A model generated the notes under the pieces. It made no database searches, was not told the origin of the DNA, and worked only from the letters and a program-made list of their open reading frames with translations. From Lethocerus indicus (taxonomy: Eukaryota > Arthropoda > Insecta > Hemiptera > Belostomatidae): DNA of 64,000 nucleotides. The first letter of the stretch is position 1. Each line of letters starts with the position of its first letter. Of this stretch, positions 1 through 12,900 are shown in pieces. The stretch is from positions 5,952,001-6,016,000 of the forward strand of contig JACDQD010000104.1 of the NCBI GenBank assembly GCA_019843655.1, written 5' to 3'. Made by a program: the position numbers and the translations under genes.

Positions 1-588
1 GAAATTTTCCTTTATTAATGAATAATAAAAAATGATTTGAATGTTGTAATGGATGTGGTTTACATATCTACTTTTAAATAAATTGTTATCTTTAAAACCG
101 ATGGGTATAACAGGGTCTCAGTTCAAGCAATCACCGCTAGGTGTCAGTACCTGTCGGAAATTTATTTTTTAACACAGGAAAGAATGAAAACTATATTTAA
201 TTTTAAATCAATTAATATTGGCTACAAAAATGATTAATTTACATATTATTACATTTCAGAAACCTACTAAACTACAGAAAACTCAAAATAGAAATTCATC
301 TTTATTAATGAATAATAAAAAATGATTTAATGTTGTCATAGATAAGGTTTACATGTTTATTTTAAAATATATTGTTATTTTCAAATTCAAGGAGTATTAC
401 AGTGTCTCAGTTCAAGCAATCACCGCTAGGTGTCAGTACCTGTCGGAAATTTATTTTTAACACAGAAAAGAATAAAAACTATTTAATTTTTAAATAAATT
501 AATATTGGCTACAAAAATGATTAATTTACATATTATTACATTTCAGAAACCTACTAAACTACTGAAAACTCAAAATAGAAATTCACCT
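1..588. repeat. Two tandem copies of a ~290-bp repeat unit
   Basis: The block beginning tttattaatgaataataaa at 11 recurs at 301, and the two copies can be followed side by side to about 588. A core containing caccgctaggtgtcagtacc is identical in both; the rest differs by scattered substitutions and short indels. Copy one starts at or before base 1, so the array may continue to the left. No open frame is conserved between the copies, so this looks like a satellite or the non-coding end of a transposon. Related sequence in inverted orientation follows directly. Confidence 0.85.
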
Positions 589-610
589 TGTAGTTGTATT
601 TCTATATTAT

Positions 611-765
611 AATTTCTGAAGTTTGGTAGGTTTATAAAATTTCATAATGTGTAAATTTATCATCTTAGTAGCTAATATTAATTGATTTAAACATCAATAT
701 TTTTTAGGTTTGTGCAATTTCATAATATGTAGTATTCATTATCTGTATAACTAATAATAATTTAA
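611..765. repeat. Two shorter inverted relatives of the tandem unit
   Basis: Read as reverse complement, the end of the tandem unit (aaacctactaaactac preceded by tattggctacaaaaatgatt) aligns with 611-690 and again, more weakly, with about 705-765. Both stretches share the order aggttt, atttcataat, a TATC stretch and ctaata. The region is therefore a diverged palindromic array: two direct copies followed by two truncated inverted ones. Confidence 0.6.
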
Positions 766-831
766 AAAATTAATTAATATTAATTTTAATAAGCCGAAAA
801 ACCTGTCTAGCAAAAGTCCAAACCTGCGAGA

Positions 832-890
832 GGAGATAGGAACCCACGAAATCAATGGTATTCCCACCCCTCGCAGACCACAAAACAGGT
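832..890 (+). mobile_element. Fragment of a dispersed element, copy 1
   Basis: Bases 845-890 match 23225-23270 at 42 of 46 positions. In the matching frame both encode a [14 protein letters not shown] peptide. Similarity stops just after caggt. The fragment lies right of the inverted repeat block and is probably a truncated insertion. A non-LTR retrotransposon ORF2 end is the likeliest source, but that family assignment is inference. Confidence 0.55.
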
Positions 891-918
891 GTTTTAAATT
901 AATTTTTTGTATTTTATG

Positions 919-972
919 TCAGAGATGCATGCAATATAATGTTACATTATTAATGTACATGTACATCTCTGA
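919..972. repeat. Short inverted repeat (hairpin)
   Basis: tcagagatg at 919-927 is the exact reverse complement of catctctga at 964-972, and the bases just inside (catg / catgta) pair partly. It is directly downstream of the element fragment and may be a foldback remnant. Confidence 0.5.
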
Positions 973-2900
973 TGACACCTATCTGGAGTGATTCTTTTTA
1001 TTCATTCTATTCTGTTTGACAGGCTATTGCCTATGGCCAAGCTTATTCTATTCCAGTTCTATTTTATAAATAGATATATTATATTGTTCAGAATAATTTT
1101 GTAAACAATTGTTTCATGTATGCATTTTGTTGGTATCTATTGAACAAGCCCATCTCAGGGATGGTAGCCGCTTTTATTTTTAATTTTGATAAAACAAACT
1201 ATCACCGCAGATGTAGATTTATTTTGCAATGTAAACCAGATTTACTTGCAACTCTGTTATCGACACGTCATCCAGCTCTCATTTTTCCTGATTACCTGAG
1301 ATAAAACTTGTCTCTCACTTCACTATCGTTACGAAAGTGAAGTTTTCTAAATAAAATAGCTTAAACGAAGAAAATCCGAATTCTTTATCAATTACTAGGA
1401 GCATTTGCATAGAATGCGGAAAGTTGCTGTTTTGATGTCCCACGATAAGCCCACGTCGGTAAAGTGTTTCCTGCAAACAAATTGAATCGCGATACTAAAA
1501 GCGAGCCTACTTTCTACTACAGCGGCCGCTTTCTCCCTGTTTAATTGACCACGATAATTCGAAAGGTAAATACGATTTTCGGTTCGAATCATTCCGTCAC
1601 TATACCGTTACTGTCGAGCAACAGAAAAAACTCCATTGGCCTCCGATTTGCGTAACTCAGCGTATTACACGTTCGATATTACTCCCAAAGGCCAACCTCT
1701 GAAACCGGTCTCAGTTAGGGCCTACAGCGCGATAGGCTGCACAAAATCACCCCGGAAATGCCTTAAACTTCGAAAAAAGTATTTGCCGATAATAAACCTC
1801 GTACTAGTGATTTTTTAAAATCCTTTATTTTAGATCGTCCATACAAATTTTTACTTCGCGACGGTGCTAAGATTTCGAAATATATCTGCGGCCAACTCAT
1901 CGCCATATCTGTCCGAATAAAATCCCACACTATCATTTCCAGTTGGCGCAACCTTGACCTCGAGGAATTGCAGATTGAATTAATTTAATCTCACTCGTTA
2001 ATTTCGCTACGAACATATGTCAAAAGATTTGTTTTTATTCGGAGATTTCGTCGCCCGTGCGATCTCTTTGTGTTGTCCCCGCTTATGTTAACAGGTCGCT
2101 AATGGGCTAATGGGGGGCCAACACCTAGGAGACATTCACGTTGAACAACTTCCTCAGGATTAGTTCAATGATTTTAAAGGGTGTTGTTTTGGAATAGTCA
2201 GTCGTCGTGCAAGTGGAAATTGGTAGGATAGAGAATCTCAATCGGAATATATTTTTTTGGAGTTCGAATTCGTGTATTTCTGGATAGAACACGTCATCGA
2301 ACACGCCACTAGTTAGATCAGTTTTCTCCCCGTTGGCTTCCAATCGAAGAATTATTATTTTGCAGGTGATACGGAACAAAAACTACAAGTAAACGGAGGA
2401 AACTGCGCATATATAACCCGAGGACAGGACGCAAACTGAATGAGTTGTGGGTAAAAAAAATATCGTCGAAGGTTTTGTGTGTCGGAACAGACGAAGTCGA
2501 TATAATCACCTTGGTTGAAAGAGTGAATAATTTATTATAAATCGGCCGGGTCTCGTATCGTGCCGGTGTCGTTATCGCCGTGCAAATAAGACAATGTAGG
2601 TTCGGATCAAAGGTTTGGAACGCTCAAAAATATTAGCGTAGGAATTCATTTTATTTCTTGAACTCGATAGAAGTTGGCGGCATAATGTGACGATTGTTTT
2701 AAATAATAAAAAGTTGTCGGTATTAAAAAATATATATGTATAGAAGTTAGTTTCAGTTTAGCTAATTCGAATCGTTTATTGGGATTTTTTCAAAAGTATA
2801 TTCAAATCGGTAGGCCCAACTTGAAATCGGTTAGGAGGTTGTCGAGTCGGGTGTGTAACCTCCGTTTGGGTTAATAGGGTGGGATAAACAGACTGGGCTC
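973..2900. other. Non-coding stretch upstream of SRD5A3
   Basis: Several frames of 60-85 codons are open on both strands, but they overlap one another, lack recognisable motifs and do not connect through splice sites to a known protein. I see no RNA gene or transposon ORF. It is probably 5' flank of the reductase gene with old repeat debris. Confidence 0.4.
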
Positions 2901-3086
2901 GGGTGTTGTTATCCCCTAGGGTTGTCCCCTCTGGTATTTAAGATAAAAATGATCGTTGGTGTGCCCCACCAAACGGCCCGTTTCTATTTGCCGTCTCTCC
3001 CTTTTATCTCGTAGCGATCAGCCTACACCCTCCGTATATCCCGTTAGCATTCGGTCGCACTCACGCTCCAGCTCTCGCTCTCTCTA

Positions 3087-3119
<33 letters not shown>

Positions 3120-3182
3120 TTCCAGTCTCGTTTGTAGTCTTTTTGCCGCCACCCGACTCATTATTAAGCCTGAGGCTGAGAG
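2901..3182 (+). promoter_or_regulatory. Probable promoter and 5' leader of SRD5A3
   Basis: The 280 bases before the start codon contain a TATA-like tatttaag at 2935-2942, a pyrimidine-rich tract from about 3000, and the long TC repeat at 3072-3120. The transcription start cannot be fixed from sequence alone. The TC tract would lie in the 5' untranslated region if transcription starts near 2965-3000. Confidence 0.3.
3072..3120 (+). repeat. (TC)n microsatellite in the SRD5A3 leader
   Basis: About 49 bases of almost uninterrupted TC dinucleotides, broken by single G or A positions, ending about 60 bases before the start codon. On the opposite strand it reads as GA repeats, the type bound by GAGA factor in insects. 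Position suggests a promoter-proximal or leader element. Confidence 0.85.
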
Positions 3183-4320
3183 ATGAATTGGAACGTGCTG
3201 AAGATCAGCTTCGCTTCGCTGGCCGTGTTGACCGTGTTCACCCACTGGCTGGTCGAGTGGGCCCCGAGGCTGCCCGCCTTCTTCAAGGGTCTCATCTTCT
3301 ACGGCAAATACTCCCAGAAGGGACAGTCGTGGAACCTGAGGGTGCCGAAAAGGTGAGCGAGTGCACGTAACGGTTCGGAATTTACTTTCTTTACAACGTA
3401 CGTTTTCGTCCTCCCGACCACCAAAAGCACAGCAGCAATCGCTCCCCATTCGGACGTTCCAACAGCAGTAAAAAGGCCAAATTTATGCAGTCAATCAGTT
3501 AATAAATCTGTCATTTCTTCCGAATGTAATAAAACCAATTAAAAAGTCCAGATGGTCCTCGCTTCGAGTTTTCATAGTCGGTTATCAGCGATCGTTACTG
3601 ATATTGGTATCAAGTTAATGTTGCTGCCAGCATTATGTTGACACAGTAAATACTTCATCGATCCAAAGTTTTAATGAAAACGCAGTGTCAGAGATATATG
3701 CACTTTTGTGCTTTCCGCTCAAAAGTTTCACTGACTATATGATTTCATCTCAAGTTTCTTTCAAATGTTCAATTAATGACTGTACCCTATAGTAGATTGA
3801 TGTTTATTACAGTTAGAAATCTTATTAAATACAAATCTGAATGATCCAGTTGTGATTGTAATTGTCCTATACAAATTGGTTTTTGTGCTTATCGCAGTAT
3901 TATGATTAAGTGCATATTTATTTTGAAATATGTCTAAAGAAATGTATTCAGTGTCTGTACTATTTTGTGCTCAATTAATAAACTTTTCCTACTTAAATTT
4001 TTTTTCAAGTATATAGAGAAACAAATGAAGAGATGTTAAAAAAGGTCAAATAAAAATTATATGTTATTAAGTGAATGCAGTTATATTTTGTCAGTGATGA
4101 ACCAAAATAGTTTTGGTTAATTGGTGTTTATCAACAAATAGAAGGACACTTGCATTAGTTAGTAATAGATTCAGTATTGACCTTGAATTAACTTCCAATA
4201 TTAATCTACTTGTTGCATTAAAAATCACTTGAACTAACATAGTTTTTAACATTAATTTTTCAATGAAGGTTGAACATGGGTTACCATATGAGTTAACCTT
4301 AAATTTGCACAAATACTTTA

Positions 4321-4371
<51 letters not shown>

Positions 4372-7156
4372 TCTGTTGTATGTATATTGGGTGTCCCAGT
4401 AGGAAAGTAAGTTTTATGAAATATCCCAAAAATGTTGATAAGTTAAATGGTCACCCCCTATCAAATTATGATACTCCGAACACATCCTGTATTGGCCGGA
4501 AGTGGACCAAGAGTGAAAATTGTATCTCAGTAATTTTTACTGAAGATGTTTCCAACAAAAAGGAGATAACAAGAAAAAAAGCCGTATCCTGTGATTATAG
4601 GATACTGTACGACAAGAAGTAGAAACACTGTATGTAAAGTTAAAAATGATACATCAGTTTTATGCCCATAACAAATTGAAGCATTTAAATATTATTATAT
4701 GGTGAATTATACACTCAATAAAAAGTTTTATGTTAGAAATTTAAGAAAATGTTTTCGTAATGGACCTAATTTATTAATATTGTTAACAGTTTTGATTTTA
4801 GGATTTCATGTTGTGTACTTTTAATAAAGATGAGTTTTATTACTAACAGAATCTCCTTTTAGAATCTGGCAGCATGTTTTTTTCAATATGTTTTGCATTA
4901 TTTTTTAATTTTAAGTTTCCTTTTTTCAGATGGTTTAAACACTTCTATGTGTTTGCCAGCCTGTTTACATCCCTGGGCCTGGGTTTGATGATATCCGTTT
5001 ACATCTTGGGAATTGAACCGTCAAAAGATGTTATTGATTTTCTCGACTTTTGGGGAAGCAGCCACAGGCCACTGGAACCCAAAGGTTGTACCAGTTTTGA
5101 AACATTTAAATTGTAGTATAATATATAGTGTGAATTAGTATTAAATCATTGAATATTAGTAGGAATTAAAATCTGTTTGAATTATTGTGACCTATTTTTG
5201 GCTCAGAAGTCAAGAAACTATTGGTTTTTGTTTCTAAAAAACTTATCATTTTGTGATATTTATTATTATGAATAAATTATAATTATGTGTATACCTGGTA
5301 AATATCTTGCACCCACTAATATTATATGTTGCCTGTAGTATGTAATGTTTCAGATCCTGTCCCTAATTTTATTTTTTGCTGAAAATTTTAAATTCAATAA
5401 AAAGAAATATATTTTGCTGCATTTTATTTTTACAATTTCTCAAGTCTTACTCAGTGAATCTAGCTTAAAAAACTGTTAATGCATTCAGAATATGAAGATA
5501 TTCAGAAAGTTGGTCAAGTGGCTTTTTATTCATAAAATAAGAATTATCTACTTTGTCTTTTCTTTAATAATATATTTGTACAAATATACCTTTTTTTGTT
5601 AAAGCAAATATGAAATTCTTTATTTTTTTATTTTGTAGAAAAAAAAACTAATTCCAATTCGTGTTATTGATTTTTTATTGCAGTCAGTTCCACAGCCAGT
5701 CTGTTGGCAATGATCCTGTTGACTGTTCAGTGTTGGAAGCGAGTGTACGAAACATTTTTCATAAGCATATTTTCAAATTCAAAGATGGACATTGGACATT
5801 ACTTTCTGGGCTATTACCACTATTTCGGCGCAGTTCTGGCCATTCTGGCCGAAGCACCCGGTTTCACAAACAATCCAAGTAAGAAAAACTGAAAACAGTA
5901 TGGACAGTCATTTCAGTTTTACAGTTGTGCCGATTTCAGGGTGTTTAAATTAAGAAACCAAATTCTCAGTGAGCCGAAATAGAAATTAAAGGAGCCCAAC
6001 AAAAAAAATGTATTTCCATCACCTTTGACTGAACCTTAACCTCTGATAAAATCTTTAGAGTTTTATTCTGAGTGAAAGATGAGTGTATGAAAGATAATTA
6101 TAAACAAAAATTGTAATCTAAACTTATGTAATAGAGTAAAATAAGAATATTGTAGTATAGTTGGTGGATTTACCAGGAAGATTTCTTTTTAATACTCTTG
6201 AAAGCATACTACCATTAATTTAGAACACATCTGATCTATCTGAGGTAGAACTGAAGAGGAGTACCTTCAGTGTATTTGAACTTAAACATATGAATTAACT
6301 TTATTAAATAGCATTATGAATTATATTTTAAATTGAATTTTCTTTATAATAGATATACAATTTAATTTGTTTCATATCAACTGCAGCATTTTTCATATAT
6401 ATAATTTCTTTGTACATGTATGTAGATTTATTTTATTTTCTTGAATTAATTATGTACACACTAATTGAAGTTACTCAGGGAATAACCTTTTAGTGTACAT
6501 GAATAGATAAAATTAATTTTATGCATTTTGGTTTGGAAACAGTAAATATACCGTTTAATTTTTAATAATTTTAGATGGTTTTGAATCGTTGTCCTTTTCG
6601 CACTTGAATTGGCAGATGGTGGGAGCCGCACTTGTTTTCCTCTGGGCCAGTCACCAACAACTGGTCTGCGCAGAGATCTTGGCAAACCTTAGGAAGAATC
6701 CGAAAGGTAGATACATTATAGCTGTCATCTATCGAGTTATTCCTAAACACAGAATAGTCATTGTTTTAATTGTTTTTTTATTCCGACTCGAATAGGAGAC
6801 GTTGTCACTCTGAAACATAAAATCCCCAAGGGAGGAATGTTCGAATGGCTGTCCGCACCTCACCTGATTTGTGAAATCACTATGTATGCAGCACTCACGA
6901 TGGTCCTGAGCGGCAATATGACTTGGTTTTTTATATTTGCATGGGTATTTTCCAATCAGGTAGGAAATACTGTTTTCAGGTTATTTCGAGCACAATATTA
7001 AGTAATTATCAGTGAAAAAAAATGTATTGATTGTAATTTCGATATGATTGTTTTTTGGTTCAGGTATGTACATCACTTTTGACTCATTGGTGGTACCAGT
7101 CTGAATTTAGAGATTATCCTAAAAAGAGATGTGCTTTCATTCCATTTATCTACTGA
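3183..7156 (+). CDS. SRD5A3: Polyprenal reductase (SRD5A3 family), six exons, complete
   Basis: Exons: 3183-3352, 4930-5084, 5684-5878, 6575-6706, 6796-6959, 7064-7156. All borders are GT-AG and the phases join to 909 nt, 302 aa plus TGA (human enzyme about 318 aa). The protein is a multi-pass ER membrane reductase. Known family role: NADPH-dependent reduction in the polyprenol-to-dolichol route, supplying the lipid carrier for N-glycosylation. Visible family marks are FYGKYSQ and VPKRWFKHFYVF near the N terminus, the central VYETFFISIFS, LANLRKNPKGD, the C-terminal cofactor-region motif GGMFEWLSAPHLICE, and the terminal HWWYQSEFRDYP, KKRCAFIPFIY, which is the steroid-reductase C-terminal signature. 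The start is the first ATG after the TC-rich leader and gives an N-terminal hydrophobic segment. The exon 2 donor (AAAG|GTTGTA) is weak. The gene converges with the OST subunit gene. SRD5A1/2 are less similar by these motifs. Confidence 0.93.
4327..4364. repeat. (TA)19 microsatellite in SRD5A3 intron 1
   Basis: An uninterrupted 38-base TA run inside the 1.6-kb first intron of the reductase gene. Likely length-polymorphic. Confidence 0.95.
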
Positions 7157-9947
7157 GAATTTGGGTCATTAACCAGATTTGCTATTTAAAATGGTAAGAA
7201 ATTACATTATTTATATGTAAATTAAAGAATTACAATACCTAAATTACTAGTAAAGGAAACATTTGGCAGATTTAGTTTATTTCATAAATATAAAATTTTA
7301 GAAATAATCTTTAATTATTAAAAATAATGTTAAATAATTTTTTTCAAAATACTTGTTATGGATCAAACTGCTAAATTCAATTCCAATGAATGCAATGGAC
7401 AAATTATAAATTAATCTTGTTATTTAAATGTAAAAAATCCCTTTCAGGCCTCAAATTTAATTTCCTCCATATTTTATTAATTTTCAGGTTGCTCATTGAT
7501 ACTTGAGGTTGCCTGCTTCACTCAAGTCAAAAAGAAGATCTCTCAGAATTTGCACAAAGGTACCTGATTTAAGGTACATTATAGAAAATTAAACTGTATA
7601 GTTAGTTACTTTTAAAATTTTCACATTCAGCAAGTATGTTGTAATAGTACACACAAGTCTTATGTAAGATGTACCGCTTGTAAAACGTTTGTTATTAATT
7701 TTTTTATTTCATATTTTTTTAAATTACATAGTTTCTACTAATTTGATAATAAAGGTGCTGTTATATTGTTTAGTAACGTTATTGTTTATATTTATATGCA
7801 CTGGTTGTTGCAGTCCTTCCTATATCCTTATGTTCGAATTTGTATTTGCCCATGTGCAATCATTTTTACACCACAAATATTTTTTAAAGTTCAAGCTCTA
7901 TGCTGGTACCATTGTCCTGTTCAACCACAATATCAATATCACATAAACTCAAAATGTGGATGTTTTTAATGTTAAAACTTCGAAATAATAAATTTATTGA
8001 AAATAACTTGGCTTGGAAACATCCATAATCAAGGGTTCTCTTAAAAAAAGTAATATTTGATCCAGAACATATTTTATCTATTTTTTCTGTTCAGCAAAAC
8101 TATACATTTCGGAATTATTTTATTTTAAATATTGATTCCTGAAAATTAATAATTTGTGATTGATTTGCATCCTTGGCTAATTTCCTATTGCTTACAACAG
8201 CCTACAAGAAAACATGATTATTAGGGTAATATCAGATCTTTAAAAAACAATCAATCCATCACCATATTTAGGTAAAAACAGCCTAATGAACTGTCAGTGG
8301 AGCCACCTGAATATTTTAAACCAAAGGTTTTAATTGGTCCAATATTTTGCTATTGGGTCAATGATTTAGATTTACAGCTGTAAGAGAACCACGATGAAAC
8401 AGATGATGAACACAAGAGCTTATTTGCATAGTGTAAAATTCCAATTGGAATTATGAAAATAAACAGCTTACCAAGGAACTCTTGACCCAACAAGTGCCAG
8501 TATATTTTACCTTATTTATATGTCATTTATTACCTAAAAAATAGGAACCTTCATTATGTAGAAGGTGGAATAGCAGTGGGAATAAAATATAGGCTCAACA
8601 GATTTTTTTCTTTTTGAATCATAAAATTTAAATACAATCATTTTTTTAATTCAAAAAACAACGCATTAACAATACAATTTACAAAAGTCAAAATTACAGC
8701 CAATACCAATTTTTAGACCTTAGACCCTTGTGTGGCTTTTCCTTTTTGTTTTAAGGCTGACCAAAAAAAATTTTCAAAACTATGAAAAGTGCAAGGTGTA
8801 TCCAGCATGAATACCAATGACTGCTACCCACTGTTTATCCAAAATTCAATTTTTAATGTATTAATTAACAAAAACAACATTTTTTAAAGACTTGCAAACT
8901 GTAACCCTCTATAAATATGAAGATTTAATGTTCAGCCAAACAACTGCGATTCACAATTCCGAATGGAAAAAAATTTTGTTTCCTATAAACTTTAATGAAA
9001 TTAACACCAATTAATATTCTTATCAGTGAACCACTGAATGAAAAATATACATAAGAAGAAATGAAAAAAGTTAACTTCACTCTGCACTGAAAAAAATATA
9101 ACATGAAGGGAAATTAAAAAATGATCTTGTGAATAGGTCTGGAAAAAACCAGATAAAAGATTTCTCGACAAAAAATCAACACAAGATATATTCAAAGGGT
9201 TGCATCTGAGACCCGTATTTTTATTTTTATCAAAACAAAAATATATTCTTCTATTATCTACTAGAAAATGAAGAGCACTATAGCTTCTCTAGAAAAAAAG
9301 ATATGCCTGAGGGCAGTCTTTCCGTATTATTTGCCTAATAATTGAAAACTGTGTTCAACTATTTGTTTTTCTGTCAGCCAAATATTAAAATTATTGCAAT
9401 AAAATATAAAAGAAAATCTGAATAAAATTTAACTCCGAAAATTGCAGGCAATAATTTTTTTTTAAATCCATCCGAATAATTATTTATTATTAACAATAAC
9501 CAATAAATAGATCAATAAATCTAACTGGTGGTGGTGCAGTGTGTTTGAACCCTGATATTCAATTGTTTCTGTATAGTTATATTAGTTAAGTTATGGCCGG
9601 GAACATGAACAAAACAAAAATCTGCAAAGAAATATATTTATTTCTCCAGCAGTTTTCTGTTTTCGTAAAATTTGTTTTAATTTTTCTGTTTCTGATACAA
9701 CCCGATGTGTGTACTTGTCTATTACAAAACCGAGTCATTTTGTTACCGCTTTGTATGTGTGTGTGTATGTATGTATGTGAATGAATTGTTTTCTTTGTGT
9801 GTGTGTGTATGTGTATAATTTCTTCTCATTTCCTATAGCTTCAAAAACCTTCCACGAAATGCACTCCTCTTCAGAGTTTTGAGAGTCGACTTTGATGTGA
9901 CCCACTGTTATTTAAATAAGAAGCTGTAACAAATTGAACAAGAATTA
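7157..9947. other. Convergent spacer with the 3' ends of SRD5A3 and the OST gene
   Basis: This AT-rich stretch separates the two stop codons and contains no recognisable coding exon. Forward poly(A) signals AATAAA occur at 7748-7753, 7987-7992 and 8458-8463 and could end the SRD5A3 transcript. Reverse-strand signals (TTTATT on the given strand) occur around 9483 and 9642 and could end the OST transcript. Which are used, and whether the two 3' UTRs overlap, cannot be told from sequence. A TG/TATG-rich tract lies at 9751-9815. Confidence 0.5.
9751..9815. repeat. TG/TATG-rich simple repeat
   Basis: Two runs of TGTG and TATG separated by about 20 bases, about 130 bases beyond the OST stop codon on that gene's transcript side. 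On the reverse strand it reads CA/CATA and probably lies in the 3' untranslated region. Confidence 0.7.
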
Positions 9948-9963
9948 TTAGAAAAATTGAAAG
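9948..9963 (-). CDS. TUSC3: Proposed terminal micro-coding exon of the OST subunit
   Basis: After the donor TACAG|GTGAAT (exon end 10423) the best acceptor is ACCCAGTTTTCAG, ending at 9964. It completes a serine codon and adds Phe-Gln-Phe-Phe then TAA. This gives GYPYSFQFF, close to the vertebrate endings GYPYSFLMS and GYPYSFLIK, with the serine codon split in the expected phase. The alternative is read-through of the donor, which meets TGA at once. Confidence 0.65.
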
Positions 9964-12900
9964 CTGAAAACTGGGTATAAGAATAAATTAAAATATCGAT
10001 TACTCTCTTTTTTCAACAAATGAAACTTAGTATTCTAAATTTCCCACTTTGTGAGAAAATATAATTAAGAAACATAACCAGAAAAGCATTAATTTATTAG
10101 TCTAAATATATTAAGTTTGCAGTGAATATTTTTTGTAAAATTTTATAAACAGAGGAAGTAAGGAAAATATGTAATAAGAGCTCTTAGAATTTCTAAATCA
10201 TTGAACTTATTTCTAACTAACCACAAAAATAAGAACTGATAAAAAATGTGAAATCCTTAAATAAAAAAATATCCCGTATTTAATTTTTCATTACTCACGG
10301 TCAGGTCTTACAATTAGCAAAACCTTCCATACAATGCTCCCACACTTTGTAACCATTTTACAGCATTATTATTTAAAATCAAAAGATTTATCATTACAAT
10401 TCTGATAGAAAGGATTATTCACCTGTAAGGATAACCGTGTGCCTTCGACCTGAAGATTGATAGGATGATGCTGAAAAATACAGTCATTATGACCAATCCT
10501 ACAACGGTGAGGATTCTTCTAATCCGAATATCGCCACCTTTTCTAACACCAGCATCAGTCATCATTATCATACCTATTACTATAGCGGCGTCTGAACAAT
10601 TCACGTCAAGGAACATCATTATTTTAAACAATCAACAGTCAACAATAATTAGTCAAATAGAGTTGATAATTCAGCAAGCTCAATTGAACCTGTCAAAAAA
10701 ATTATTAGGTATTTGAAATATAACACAATTCAACACTGGTTACCACAAACTAATTTAACAGTGAAACATGTTTGGAGATAATGGATATTTTTCTCTCATT
10801 TATTTTAGGCACAATTATGGTTTCCCTGTTATCTACCCGAGATAGAGGATTTAAAATAAAACATAATATAATGAAGAATACTGAAGGTTTCAATTTAGCG
10901 AGACCGACATGCATTAAAAATTGAATTAAAAAATTATACCAAATTTGCTGGCTTCAAAAATGCTATTGCAATTCTTAAAGAACTCCGAATTGCAGAAATT
11001 CATAATTAAAAATGTAAGAGTATATAAGAGATGTGTGAAAACTTTCAGAATTACATGAGCTTGTTTTAAAAAAAAATAAGTCGTTATACTGATACTGGAA
11101 CACACACTTTACCTATCCACTTGTCTGTACAACTGCAAAATCCATTTACTGAAAATTTGCACATCAACTAAGTAACTTCCAAGTATGTAACATCACAAAT
11201 CTCAGGCAATATAATCATGCCAAAACCTTAAGTGATAATATAAAAAAAATATTGAATTATAATGACTTGTTTGCAAATAGTATATATGTCTGACCTCAGA
11301 TTGCACATATACAAATCCAGTGTAGACACAATAGTTTCCTGACTCTGTCCAGCATAATTTAGAGTATGACCTATAATTAAATTTAGGTAATGAAAAAGGA
11401 TACTGAGTATGATAATGATATAAGTTTCAAGAACAAATTGTCCCTGCGATGACCCGTGAATATATGCGACACCTCCATTCTGCGTGTAGTGAACAAATGG
11501 AGGGCCCCTGATATGATTCCACATTTGCCCTGAGACCATTGTGAAGCAGAAAAACTGGAAAAATCGACAGAAAAACAATTAAGATTAACACAGAGAAGCT
11601 GCATACAGCTTTTACAATTTACTCTGTACATGATTAGTCTTCCAACTTAAAAAAAAATTAACTATGTGAAAAATTAGAGCTAAAATTAGGACCAAACCAC
11701 AATCAAAATACAGTGGATATACTGTGGAGGAAAAATATAATGTTATCAGTTTCTTACAGTCCAATTTTCATTTTCACCTCATTCAATTACCATATGAATT
11801 GATCCCGAGATTGAATATATAAATAATTAGCAAATAATATATATATATATATAAAATTTACCACAGCACCAATACCCCACAATGTTTTGTTGTACAGGAA
11901 ATCTAAATTGTTCCTTCTCATGTACAAGAATCCGGCGACAAGAGCACAGAGCATAACAAGAGCAAGAGTACCAGAGTAGTTGGGCGGCCTAAATACACGA
12001 ATCTATAAAAGAAATTTGTTAAACATTATTGTTCATAAACATATTCATACATATCGAATTTTCTTCAGCTAATTCCATGCATTTACATGGAATATACAGT
12101 TCTCATTTTGAATGTTTTTTTTAAATTTTAAATTCCACTTTCTGCAATTCTAACTTAAATTCGAATTTTGTACAGAAAATATTTACACTAATTCATTATA
12201 TATTGACTAATGTTTTGAGTGAAATTGTTTCAACAGATGAAACAAAACAGACCGAATTTGTTAAAATTATAAGGTACTATAACTTAAAGTGTTTATTAAT
12301 TATTATTTCCCAACAGTCTAACCTGTATATCGGTCCTCTCTGCAATCCATTTTGCGATGGATTCAGCAGCAAAACCAACCCTCTGAATGTCGAATGTGTC
12401 GCTCGTTTTTGGTTTCCCTTTCGGTGGGAAATGCATAAATATTGGTGCCGTATTTAACCTTAACTGAAATGAATAAATGAATATTATTTAAGAATAATAC
12501 AAACATCGTTGTTATAATTAATTAATCATTTTTTTTATGAACCCACGTACTGACTGTAAAAGCCAAAATATAATTTGAATTTACTTTTTCATAGTATTCC
12601 TGTGAAACCGCACTAAATTCTGCGAATAAAACTGTAATGGTTCCTAAAATAGTTTTCAACATTTCTAGTTTATAATTATTATGCTTACATTTTTTTTAAT
12701 AAATAATATTTTAATCCGTGTCAAATTGAAACAAGACTATCAAAGAACAGATATACCAAAAACATTCTAGCATACTTACAGGTTTAATCACATCACTGAA
12801 CGGTGTACATTTTTAATGTAATTGACACAATAATTTTAAATATATTAAATTAAATATTAAATTGTATAAAGAACAAAACATTCTGGAAATACTAGGTTTT

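Noticed and set aside
4091..4622. Overlapping frames on both strands around 4.3 kb
   Set aside because: They lie in an SRD5A3 intron and consist partly of Tyr-Ile repeats read from the TA microsatellite.
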